This document shows positions 37,390 to 47,849 of a stretch of 64,000 nucleotides of DNA, piece after piece; positions within the stretch are counted from its first letter, which is position 1; every line of letters starts with the position of its first letter. The translations under genes and the position numbers were made by a program. The DNA is taken from assembly GCA_021904315.1 (NCBI GenBank), contig CM038919.1, positions 14,811,666 through 14,875,665 on the forward strand, written 5' to 3'. Source of the stretch: Sphagnum magellanicum. Taxonomy: Eukaryota > Streptophyta > Sphagnopsida > Sphagnales > Sphagnaceae. Under the pieces are notes generated by a model. That model had not been told where the DNA came from and searched no databases. It was given only the letters and a program-made list of their open reading frames with translations.

Positions 37390-38389
37390 TCCACCACATG
37401 AATGGCCTGGTCTTGTTTAAAAGGTACATTTAGAGCTTGGACACTTTGGAGTTAAGTGTACTTATAACCTTCTCGCTCCTCATTACCATTGGAGAGGTAT
37501 GTATGCTCAAGTTCGAAATGTCATTGCTAGGTGTGAACAATGTGATAGAGTGAGAACTTCTTTCTCTTCTCGACAGTTCACACTTTCTCCACTCCCTATT
37601 CAGGCCATGTTCTATCGTTGATCATGTGATTTAACTGAATAGTTACCACAAGCCTCCAGGGGTAATGTTTACATCATGATTATGATTGAGCATTTTTCAA
37701 AGTGGGTTGAGCTTGTTGCAGTATTGGACAAATCATCACACAACACCAGCCAGGCTTTCTTACAATAGGTTCTAAATAGGTTTAGGGCTTGTGCTAAGTG
37801 CCTTACTAATCAAGGATTAGAATTCAGGGGAAAATTCCAAGACCTACTTGACCATGCTCTCATTGACCATCGTTGGACTTCAAGAGATCATCCCCAAGGT
37901 GATGGCCTTGTAAAAAGGATGGTAAAAACGTGCAAGAAAAGATTTTGGAAGATTTACCTCACTAAGAACAAAAAGGATTGGGACCTAGCCCTCCCTTACA
38001 TTGCCATGGGTTACAGGATGTCCAAACATGCCTCTTTGTCTCATTTCTTTCTTTATTTTTTACTTTTTGGGAAACATCCCATTTTACCCTCTTCCATTGC
38101 TACTCAAATGGACCAGGTTGTGAACTTGGACTCCCTAGCCACTTGGGCTAGGGTCATTGTGAAAAGGGCTGCTCTATTCAAGAGGGTTATGCCCATGGCC
38201 ATGGAAAACATGTCCATTGCACAACATCGAGACACCTTACGGTATGCACACACACGAGGTGGTAGTTACAAACCTAAGGTGAAACAATTTGATGTTGGTG
38301 ATTTTGTGTATCTCCAACGACAACCCAATGATACTTTAGACACTTTTTTCGATCGCATTATTTTGAGGATTAAGGCGATTAGGTCGTGA
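37390..38389 (+). pseudogene. Ty3/gypsy integrase, catalytic residues altered
   Basis: An N-terminal zinc module is visible: ELGHFGVKCTYNLL, HYHWRGM, then CEQC (37532-37543). The catalytic core follows with FSKWVELVAV, and a TNQGLEF block in which the usual Asp is Asn (AAT at 37808). The third catalytic position reads GLVKRM with Lys (AAA at 37913) where Glu is expected. From 37919 to 38389 one frame stays open for 156 codons, including a QFDVGDFVYLQR block typical of the integrase C-terminal domain. The same frame leads directly to the PHD finger. Confidence 0.88.
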
Positions 38390-38521
38390 GGTGTGTTAGA
38401 GTTATAAGGAGTTGACGGATGCACAATTTGGGATCATTCCAAAATTTGTGCACCCTGCCACCTACTGAACATAAATCCTACCATCATCACATCAACTTGG
38501 ATTCCTCCACTTGATTATCCA

Positions 38522-38656
38522 TGTCAAGTATGTTAGAGGACAGACGATGCTGATCAGATGTTGCTTTGCGATAACTGTAATGGTGGATACCATCTCTTTT
38601 GCCTCAAGTTGGAGCTCAATCAAGTTCTTGCTGGCAATTAATACTGTTCATCATGT
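38522..38656 (+). pseudogene. PHD finger at the C-terminus of the retroelement polyprotein
   Basis: In the integrase frame, 45 codons give the Cys4-His-Cys3 pattern C-x2-C-x11-C-x2-C-x4-H-x2-C-x14-C-x2-C, with MLLCDNCNGGYHLFCL in the middle, the signature of a PHD finger. PHD fingers bind histone tails, often H3K4 in methylated or unmethylated form (family knowledge). The conserved Trp two residues before the last Cys pair is a stop (TAA at 38639), and another stop (TAG at 38534) follows the second Cys. A linker with WDHSKICAPCHLLN joins it to the integrase in frame apart from stops at about 38387 and 38405. It sits where chromoviruses carry a chromodomain, suggesting a targeting role (inference). 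Confidence 0.85.
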
Positions 38657-38710
38657 TTTCTTATAACACCTTGATTCCTACTCAAACCATGCCATGTTTT
38701 TCCTGGTTCA

Positions 38711-38724
38711 GGTTTGGGGGGGGA
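38711..38724 (+). other. Polypurine tract candidate
   Basis: GGTTTGGGGGGGGA, the type of tract that primes plus-strand synthesis and normally touches the 3' LTR. Here it is followed by segment A, not by the B segment that the 5' end starts with. Confidence 0.65.
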
Positions 38725-38904
38725 TACATGAGAATTTCATCTCAACCTCCTTTTATGCATTATATATGTGTGTGTGTGCATGCATCTCTTTTTGGTTGAT
38801 TAGTTTATACCTTTGACTGGCTTCAGTCTTTTTGTTTAGTAGAATTTACTATGGATTTACACCTTTACAACATCGTACGTCACAACACTACATGTCACGA
38901 CAAT
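38724..38904 (+). repeat. LTR segment A
   Basis: 181 bp from ATACATGAGAATTTC to CACGACAAT. It is repeated as A' at 39222-39400 with about 11% differences by eye, similar to the divergence between the two B copies. Confidence 0.88.
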
Positions 38905-39223
38905 TGTCATGCTCGTACATGGTCTCATACATGATGGCCAGTTACGAGCATGCCCATTATGCCTTTTAGGGTTAATGTACGTTTTTAGGGAAAATGTACG
39001 TTCATAAGTGATTGTACATTATTAGGTACTTAAGGTTTCAGTTTATTGGTGACTGTATGAAAGGCCAAGCCTTTCCTTTCTCTTTTTAATTTTTCTAGAA
39101 TTCCTTTGTCAAGAGAGTTTCCTCATGCTCAAATAATCAAATAAGATTTCTAGATGCTCATGGCAGCCATTACACGACCATTGTCTACATACATTACATG
39201 TTCTTCTTTCTTTGCAATTCAAT
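38905..39223 (+). repeat. 3' LTR segment B
   Basis: Counterpart of 29834-30144. It starts TGTCATGCTCG directly after the CACGACAAT end of segment A. Confidence 0.88.
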
Positions 39224-39400
39224 ACATAAGAATTTCATCTCAGCCTCCTCTTGTGCATTGTATATATATATATGCATGCATCTCTTTTTGGTTGATTAGT
39301 TTATATCTTTGATTGGCTTTAGTCTTTTCGTTTAATAGAATTTATTATGGATTTACACCCTTACGACACCATACGTCATGACACTACACGTCACGACAAT
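39222..39400 (+). repeat. LTR segment A'
   Basis: Second copy of segment A, ending CACGACAAT and followed by CCTAAATTC flanking DNA. If the LTR is B plus A', it spans 38905-39398 with TG...CA ends and short inverted termini TGTC/GACA. Confidence 0.85.
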
Positions 39401-39403
39401 CCT

Positions 39404-40100
39404 AAATTCAAATTTTTTTTCTGAAATATGCATGATAACTTTTTGAACTTTAAAGTTCAATTATCCAATGGTTAGATTAAAAAATTTATAGATTATTTAC
39501 ATATACATGATATATATTATAACAAATATTTTGATCTGGATTTTGACAGCCATGGGGTCTCATGTTTAAAAGTGTATGAATATTTGGGAGTAGAGCTTCA
39601 GAATGGATGAACACAACATCTGATAAGATGATAATAAATGTCTACTTTGCAATCCATGCAATACCAAAAACAATTTGGCAGCAACTGATCAGCAATGCAA
39701 AGTACATCAAGCCAGCATTCAAGCGGTACCTTGTAAAACTTCACCTCACCTACTTGAGTATTGTATGAACAATGGAGGAAAGGGTGCTCCAAGACAAATG
39801 AAAATGAAGTTTTGCACATTGCATGAATTGAGCTGTCTTCTAGAGAGCCTACAGTCTAAGATCTTGACTAAGAGAAGGTATCTCCCTTGCCTAAGATTTT
39901 GACGAAGAGAAGAATCTCCCTTCCCGGACATGTATTTTTTCCCCTGAGGTATAATGGCTGGAGACACAGTGATGCAGAAAATGGGTTATGCCTATCTAAT
40001 TTTATTTTATATACAGCCGTGTTTATAAGTCTTGGAATGGTTGATCCATTGGACAGCTTTTTCTCCTTGTCTGAAGTGTTTTTACACTAGAAAACATTGC
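39404..40100. other. No gene recognised
   Basis: Flank of the retroelement. Short overlapping frames on both strands with no domain. A direct repeat CTAAGATYTTGAC...AAGAGAAG sits near 39856 and 39891. Confidence 0.45.
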
Positions 40101-40104
40101 ATGT

Positions 40105-41250
40105 GCAGATCTATATGTGATCAGACATGAAGCAGCGAAGGCAACCCGCACCCTGAAGCTTCAAATCCTTCCGACAAAGAACCCATGGTATGGGCTGCTG
40201 CGGTTGATCTCGAGCTGCACAGCTCCTTCCTTGCACACCGATCGCGATCATTCATCACGACGACAACGCCCTTTTGTGCGCCCGAGAGTTTGATGACCAA
40301 GTGGCATGGCAGCACAATTTTTTTGAGAAATGCACTGCTGTGATTCATGCAGATCCGTAGCTACGTCATACTCGTTTATATTAGTAGTACGATGCAAAAC
40401 TCAATCGGACTGTAAATCAGTAGAAACGGGATAATCATCACATTTGTTACGACCGAGGACCAAGTTAAGAAATCTGTTGCAGGGCAAACACTTCAGAGTC
40501 TTTAAGAGGGATGTAGACCGGTTGCCGCATGATCAATAAGGACTCCCCGGTACTACTGCCAAACACATGATGAGTCCGAGTTCCGCTAGTTATACTCAAA
40601 CTTTTGTAGCATTGTGCCAACAAGGGTTGCACCACAGTAATCCACATGATGCAGCCAACCAGAGAAGAAAAAAGAGACCAACTACAACACTGAAAAAAAG
40701 GCGACAGAAATCAAAGACACTGGACTGATCAGAAGTATGGGCTTCACTGCAAATTAAGATAGATCGAGAAGTAGGAGTCCTTGCATCCCTCCGAAAGAAA
40801 GGAGAGCACTAGATTGGTTTGTAGAGAACACAAGCCAGAAGGGAAGAGCTTTTAGAGCATTAGAGAGTTTAAGAATTTGGATAGCTCACGTTAGTTCAGA
40901 CAGAATGCGAGATGGGTGGAGATGGATAGGGACATTGTGGGGCTCTTATGCTTCTTCGCTGGAAGAAACCATTATCGAGGAGCTTCTGCCTTGCTGCTGC
41001 TGTTGGCAATGGCTTTCTTTCTGCCTTGACTCAGCAAGAGGCATTGTGACCACCATAGAAGAGTACAACAAACACCACCCAAACTTGCATTGTTGGAAGC
41101 GGTGGAACAGATCTGGAGCGTTGGATCCAGAGCCCGTGGACATTGACCGGTAGATGGTGAGGCTTGTAGGAAACGAGGGGGGCGGTGGGGGATTTGGTCG
41201 TACCATGATTATTTTCCCCCTTCCTTCACTTTTTTTGCAATCTTGTAATA
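40105..41250. other. GC-richer gene-like patch, unresolved
   Basis: Base composition rises well above the spacer, as at the two real genes. On the plus strand a possible acceptor GTGCAG (about 40102-40107) precedes an open stretch encoding IRHEAAKATRTLKLQILP and a PWYGLLRL block, ending at about 40290. On the minus strand, 40465-40647 encodes a frame ending YIPLKDSEVFALQQIS, and 40946-41206 a proline- and glutamine-rich frame. A plus-strand ATG at 40923 gives a short peptide with hydrophobic ALLLLLAMAFFLP, cut by TGA. I recognise no family and cannot choose the strand. It may be a broken or multi-exon gene. Confidence 0.35.
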
Positions 41251-44200
41251 AAGTTTGGCAGGTCTACTGCACCAACCCTGGACTCTTGGCCAGTTCTGTA
41301 CAGGGGTTTGCTTTTGGGGGTAAAGTGGATCCACAAATTAGACCAGTTTTTGGGAATTCTTTGGAGTGATGCACATGTGATAGGTAGATTACTTATATAA
41401 TTTGCTTGTAAAGTTTGGGCATCAACGAAATAATAATGCCCATCACTTTCAGAAGGACTACTATAGAAGACAAGACAAATGGCATCTAAAATTATGCCAA
41501 GGAAATCGGAGAATGCACATGCTATAGGTTTCAGTGACTGACTGATGATATGTGACTTCCATATGGTGTATGGGATTTCATATTGTTGCACGGCATTTGT
41601 TGGTTGGTTCCAGACTTCCAATCACTGGCTTTTTTTTTTGGGCAAAAATGTAGCGACAGCAAGCGACGCCAAAGACAAGAAGGGGAAAAAAAACGCTCCC
41701 CCATCCTAAAGTAAAGAAGCCATCACACCCCAATTGCTATCATTGTCCGGAGGGGGTTTGCCTATCTGAGTCAGTGTGGTGACTCCATGAGACTGGAAAT
41801 CAATTGTTATTAATTAATGGGTCACTTTTGTGGGAATGGTTCTCAAGCGACTTTTGTGTTCCTGAGGTGGCTAGTCACTCATTAACCTTTTTTTTTTTAT
41901 TTGCGAAAACTTTGCCAAAAGAGAAATTCAAAATTCCAAAAATGAAGTGATTTTGGATGTTTTTAATTGTTACAAGTGAGGGAAAACAAAAAAAAAATCA
42001 GTACAAACCACCAGATTTCTATATTTCGTTTTCAGTGTGTAACCAAAAATATTGAACGATGAATGTTACAGATTTTTATTTCATATTATCTTCCCATTTC
42101 ATGAGGAAGGTGGACTGGTCCTATTACGCTTTATAAGGCACCATCTGTTTGCACTGCCAGAAAACACAGAGTGTTTTACTGTCTTTAGAAGATTCTTTGT
42201 CATAATGTCCTATTTCTCAACTTGCTACCTAAGCCCCTGACAAAACTTCGCATCTATTTTCATCCTCAAGTTGTGGAGTAAAATGAGGATGAATGGAATG
42301 AGGTGTGAAAACAATTTGAGGATGAAGCAGGATGATGAGATGGACCTAGAACTGAAGAATAGCAAGGTCTTGTGTCTCTAGTCATTATGATTTTGTGTGT
42401 TGTTTAGTTCACTTGAAAGCAAATGGAGGTCCAATCCTAAGAAAGAGTTGAACCACTTATAGCAAGATCAACTTCATGCATTTGTGGTGACCGTTGTGTT
42501 TTGGGGTTGTTTTGTGGGGGTATGCATTAAAAAATTTATTAAGAAGGTTTTTGAGCAAGAGGTGTTTATTTGGTCATTTATGGAGCTTGTGGTGGGACTT
42601 TTCAAATGAAGGACAAATCCTCAGTAAACAAGAAAATGTTCTAGATGGCAAAAATTGAATGACAAGCTTGTTAAAAGCTTTTAAAAGTCTTGCATGGATT
42701 GGATTTTTTAAATTTATGAGTCTCTTTGAATGTGTGTTAGCATGGAGAAGTTAAGTTGTTTTAATTCCTTATTGATTTTGATGTTGGCTAATGTCACAAG
42801 TCTAAACATCTACCATGTTTTGTTGTTTATGTTAGGAGGGAGAAAGTGGGTCTTGTAGCAAGAACATCAAAGATTAAGGGTGAAAGCACACTATAGTGTA
42901 ATATTTTATGGCACATGTGCAAGCTATACCAAGGCCAAAAATTGTCAAAATAAAATTACATTGTATGTAGGACGTTATATTACACAAGCCATATGGCAAG
43001 GTTAAAAATTTAGTGCTTTTCTTTTTTTTGGACTTTATACACCTTAGCATAACATAAGAAATTTTACATTTGAAGGATATTCACGACCAAAATATTGAGA
43101 TGTAATTTGACATGTATTCTTTTATTCATTGTCCTTTTTTGTATCAATGCAATCATATCATATTCCAATGCTTCATCAATGTGGGCACTCTACTAATCAT
43201 GTTGAATCTATACTCACATTGTATTTGAAGACTATCATTGGCTTTTGAAAGTCAATTATATTATGGTCACTAACAATCTATTCATAAAATTCATACAATG
43301 TAATAATGTCATATAAAATGTTAAACTATTGTTGGGTCTTATTCGTATGTTGTTCAAATTTTTTTTATGTGGTTAATTATTGATTTTCAAATGTGTTGCT
43401 TTGAGTTTTTACAATGTTCAAGAAAAGTTGGGGATGTAATGGACACAAATATTGGAAACTCAAAAGGGAATAAGTTGTGATGATCTAATTCCAACATGGC
43501 AATCCACAAAACTAAAGGATCCATAGTGTAGTTTGTGTTAATATATGTTGGGTGTTTATGCATGTTTGACCTTAATTTGGAAGTGATGCAAGAATATGTT
43601 TGTGGATTGGGTTGATCAATTGATGGTATTAGGATAGAGGATCCAAATTATTCACATTCCTTTCTTTTTTGGTCACAAAGCTCTGATGTACAATTTTTCA
43701 TCATCCATCCAATGTGGGAATACTTGGACATGCATAGTCTATGAAGTGGGAAAGACTATGGGAAGATTTTGGGGGCGTTATGATTCAAAATTTTGTAAAA
43801 AATATAGAGACTTTATAACATTCAAGCTTCAAGGCCCATGAATAAATGATTCATCACATGCATCTATATAATAATAAATATGGGCATTTTTTTATTTAGA
43901 TGTGACCACATTATGACCTTGCAAACTACAAGCCCCCCATTCCACTTATGGTATAACTAGAAAACCCTTGATGAGAAGCCTATGTACACATTGGTTGTTT
44001 CACAATTCTTAAGCCAATGGAACAAAAGTTATTGCTTATAGAATGATTATAATCTTTGAAAATTAATTAAATAATTTAATAAATAAATTTTAGCAAGGTT
44101 CCATAAGAACTCTATAGTTTAAGTTTACTTCAAAATTGGAATGATTATAGTATGGGGAACCTTTAATATTCTAGCTTTAGTAGTATTAAAATTGTGATTG

Positions 44201-46402
44201 TAATTTCACTTTTTGTTGGTTAAATTTTGACTAACTATGCATGACACAATCAACATATCCTTAAACACCATGTGGAGAAAAATAATTTGTCATGGTCTTG
44301 AATATGTTGTGAACTTGGCATTATCAAATTGTTTCAATCTTGTTAATAAAAATAATGATATTTTGACAAGTGTAAAGTTTAAAATGGCTACATGATATTT
44401 AAATTGAATGTTGAGACTGTGCCACGTGTATTCAATATGTATAATTTAAAAAATTCCCTACCATACATGTGGCACACATCAGCTTATCTTGTTTTTTGAG
44501 AGCCCGCCAATGCCCATGTGACACATGCCAATTCACAATGCCTACCTATCTAGACTAGCTACCTAGTCTAGCATAATCTAGTCCATGGCACCCAATGAAG
44601 GCAAATGAAGTTCATCCAAAAGTTGAAAATGTTTCATCAATTAAAATGGTGTGCCATTTTCAACTAAGATATTGGCACTTTAACATTGGCCCAACAAATG
44701 ACACATGTACATGTCATTTTCAAAAAGGTGTGAAATTCAACTCAACATTGTTAAAAAAATTCATTGATAGTTGAAAAAAATAGCTTTGAGTTGAAAAAAA
44801 TATTTTGTGACTAAAATTTTTTTGTTCAACTAAAATGACAATTGCAAAATAATTAAAAGCATAGTTGAAAAAATGGGGTTTACCTTTTAATGTTTCAAAT
44901 TCTATCTTTAGTTAACTTGAAGAAAGGCCATTCTTGGGGGCAATAGAACCAATTCCTAGTTCATTTCCTCAAAAAGAAAACCATGTTCCCTTGGGAACAT
45001 ATCCATTCCCTCAAGGTACACAAGCATTTCCTAGAAAATAATATAGTTCAAGATGGATTGTTCTTCTTTCTTGAATGAAAGTAATCTAGAATAAAGATGG
45101 AAATGGTAAATGAATTTGAACACATGATATGTATCCCACGTAAAGTGGAAAGGTCCAACCACTAAGTTTCACCAATATTTTATACAAACATTAGTGTTCC
45201 AACCAATGTTGTGCGAGTATTCAAATCTAAGTGTTAGAAGTAGAGTTCTAGATCTAAGTATTTCCAAACTTGTATTAAATAAGTGTGTCATATAATCCCA
45301 CATTTGTCTTGTTGCCCTTTTGGCCATATTGCATCAAAATTTGGAAACAAAGGAAGGCTAAAATCGCTAGAACACATTACTTTTTTTATATTGCTAAATG
45401 TGAAAAGGGGTACTCCCATCCTAGACTCCTCTTCAATTACTTAACAAGGTTTTTATGGCAAAATTTTCCAAAAATAAAATATAATAGTAGAATTCATAGT
45501 AAGGAAAAAAAATTCCCCAAAAAAATCATTTTTTTGTCTGTGTATATATATATAACCCTACTCCTCAATCTTAATGGGCAACATTGAATGAAATTAGCTA
45601 TTCATCCATAGGCAAAAGTTTTCTACATGTCTAAGATGTGTGCTTGTTGAATTGTTTTGCATTTCTTGTACTAAGCCATTTTCTTGAGACCTATGTTTGT
45701 GAAATTTACCATGTAGATGAAAATGAATTGCATGAATGAAAATCATTATATTTGTAAAGTGGGCAACATGGAAAAGGAAAAGTTATCTTATGGATGAAAT
45801 TAATAATCATATATTTATGAATGTTTGTTGTGTGTAGCGTGCACATTACATACCTTTCTTGCAAAATTGACTTTCAAAATCAATTATCATCAACCTTTTC
45901 TTGATACTTTTTGCACACACTATTTCATAAGTGGTAAAATGGCCCAAAAACAAGACTATGTGCAAATTTGATAGTTATTTTTTAACACTACTCATGAACT
46001 TATTAATGGGCAATTTCATTTGTGGATATTCTCCATTATACATTAGAGAAGTTCTCCACTTGTCATACTTAACATGTAGAGGAATTTGATTAGCTATATA
46101 ACATGACATATCTATATCCATAAGTAATTCTCTACATCTTGATCTATTTTTTTCAACCACACTAAAATTATCTATAAAGTGGAGTCCAATTGGGCCCCAC
46201 TCAAATGACCTTTTTTTTATTTCATCCTCTAAATTATGTTATTTGTAAAGGGCCCAAATAAGGGACCAAAATAAAGGAAACCCAATATGGACCCCCAAAC
46301 TAGGGAGGATGGCTTGTGCATGAGCATAAGCCTAAACTTGGAGCTTAAAGCTAAATATGATTTTAATCCACCTACATGCATGAATATGTCCATAAATGAA
46401 TA
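41251..46402. other. No gene recognised; dispersed repeat pieces
   Basis: AT-rich spacer. It holds the repeat at 41886-42085, an isolated MITE-like end (GGGTGAAAGCACACTATAG near 42878), a CTACCTA-rich patch at 44540-44580 and a small inverted repeat ATGTTCCCTTGGGAACAT near 44983. Confidence 0.45.
41886..42085 (+). repeat. Dispersed repeat shared with 62958-63155
   Basis: Both places carry a TTTGCCAAAA...GAAATT block followed by TTTCTATATTT, a GTAAC step and a GATGA stretch in the same order. Diverged copies of an unidentified element. Confidence 0.5.
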
Positions 46403-46640
46403 ATGGGTGCAAGTATAGAGATAGGAGCCAAAAACCATGTCGAATAGTGATAAAAACTATGAACTTTTTTACATATGTTTTTCTTTTACAGTTTAAAGTT
46501 ATGTTAATCATTCCAAATTGTGTTAAATGATTAATATGAAAGTTAAGGAATTCAAATTAAAAATTCATTAATAAAATTTTGGGTTTTGGTTTTAAAAAAG
46601 GAGGTTTGAACTTGAATAGATGTTGCGTTAAATGTGTTTA
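46403..46640 (-). mobile_element. Dispersed inverted-terminus element, copy 3 (partial)
   Basis: Starts ATGGGTGCAAG, then AGGAGCCAAAAACCATG, and follows copy 2 through GTGTTAAATGATTAATATGA and GGGTTTTGGTTTTAA. Similarity fades after GAACTTGAA near 46620, so the distal part is lost. Confidence 0.65.
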
Positions 46641-47132
46641 ATCTTTTGCATGGATTTTTTTATTAGTCACATGTTTAAGGATATTCGTAGGTTGGCTTAT
46701 TAATATTTATGATTAAAAACATAGGGAATAATTATAGGATTTATGGTTTCATAAGTGTTAAAACTATAATTGTTTTTTGCTAATGTTATATTGTGAATTT
46801 TTTCAATTGCCACTTTTGAGACACCTAACCAAGCTTTTGCCTTGTGCATCTCTGTGTCACCCAATTGCCTTTAATTGTTTCAATTTGAGCTTTGTTTTCG
46901 GTAGGACACCTTTGGATACTTGTAGGTGATTTGTCACAACCTGTGTGGATTCTAACTACAACCCAATGTTTGATGCAACCACCTTTGGATCAAATGTCAA
47001 TGCTTGTTGTTTACAATTGTCTTTGCTATAGACAAGTTCTAGAAATAACCCCTTAAGACTTTTGAATTTGCACATTCAAACATCCACACGACCTCCATTC
47101 TAGGCGCATTCTTATTTAGGTCTTATTCTGGA

Positions 47133-47846
47133 TCAATTTTTAATTACATCCTTAGCTTGAAAGGCAACACCATTGTTGCTTTCCATTGTGTGTTTCATAA
47201 GCTTAAACATTTGGGCACTACATAGGTTAGGAAAAGTTGGAAGAAGGATCCAATTCTTCGTGCTTGGGTGAAATGGACCAAATTCACACCCTTTAATCCT
47301 ATGGTCAGAGTACCTTAGCTTACTAAACCATTCTCCCCCACACATATGCACTGGAAGTCACGATAATTTTTCTCTTCCCATAGTGAAAGAACTCAAGTAG
47401 TTTGGGTCTATTCAAGTAATTTGTGATAAAACTTAAGGGTCACCCATTGTTCTACGAATTGCCCCACATTCATTTTGACATGATATTTTAACAAGTTTTC
47501 AAAATGCTGCTTTGACACTATCACATTGATATTTTTGGTGGTTGTAATTGATAAAATATCTGCCACAAAAAACTCTAAGTGTGAAAGATTATTTTAGTAT
47601 GTCTTGCAATATTGACCTAACACAACACCATTAGGAATTGATTGAAGCTTCCAAAAGACAAAGTCTATACCCATTGTTATTATAAGAAACAATACAAACA
47701 ACATCAAAATATAAGCCAACAAAATGCAAAGTTCTATGTACATTTTCTTTACAAAGTTGTGGAAATATTAAATTCACCAAAGGTTTTGTTGTAGTATAGG
47801 GTTTAGGGAAACTAATTGATAGATTTAGGGTTCCATAATATCCCAA
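47133..47846 (-). pseudogene. Possible F-box/kelch-like relic
   Basis: Minus-strand fragments in changing frames include GLYFDVVCIVS with GYRLCLLEAS (about 47710-47640), and GPFHPSTKNWILLPTFPNLC (about 47280-47210). The second resembles the NPxTxxWxxLPP style of plant F-box-associated or kelch repeats. Stops and frameshifts separate them, and no F-box was seen. The evidence is thin and rests on two motifs; it could be chance or another family. Confidence 0.25.
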
Positions 47847-47849
47847 TGA

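Larger units (their letters stand above)
29834..39400 (+). mobile_element. Decayed Ty3/gypsy LTR retrotransposon, PHD-finger type
   Basis: Domain order is gag, protease, reverse transcriptase, RNase H, integrase, then a PHD finger, which is Ty3/gypsy order. The left end TGTCAT (29834) follows AATCC. The right end reads CACGACAATCC, so ATCC or AATCC may be a target duplication (29829-29833 and 39398-39402). LTR part B is at both ends, and part A occurs twice at the 3' end around it. The B copies differ at roughly one position in eight over their first 200 bases (counted by eye), mostly transitions. Many stops and frameshifts mean it cannot move on its own. Confidence 0.93.

Noticed and set aside
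46403..46640. Protein-coding exon with signal-like hydrophobic frame on the minus strand
   Set aside because: The region aligns with the dispersed repeat family, which has no coding content in other copies.
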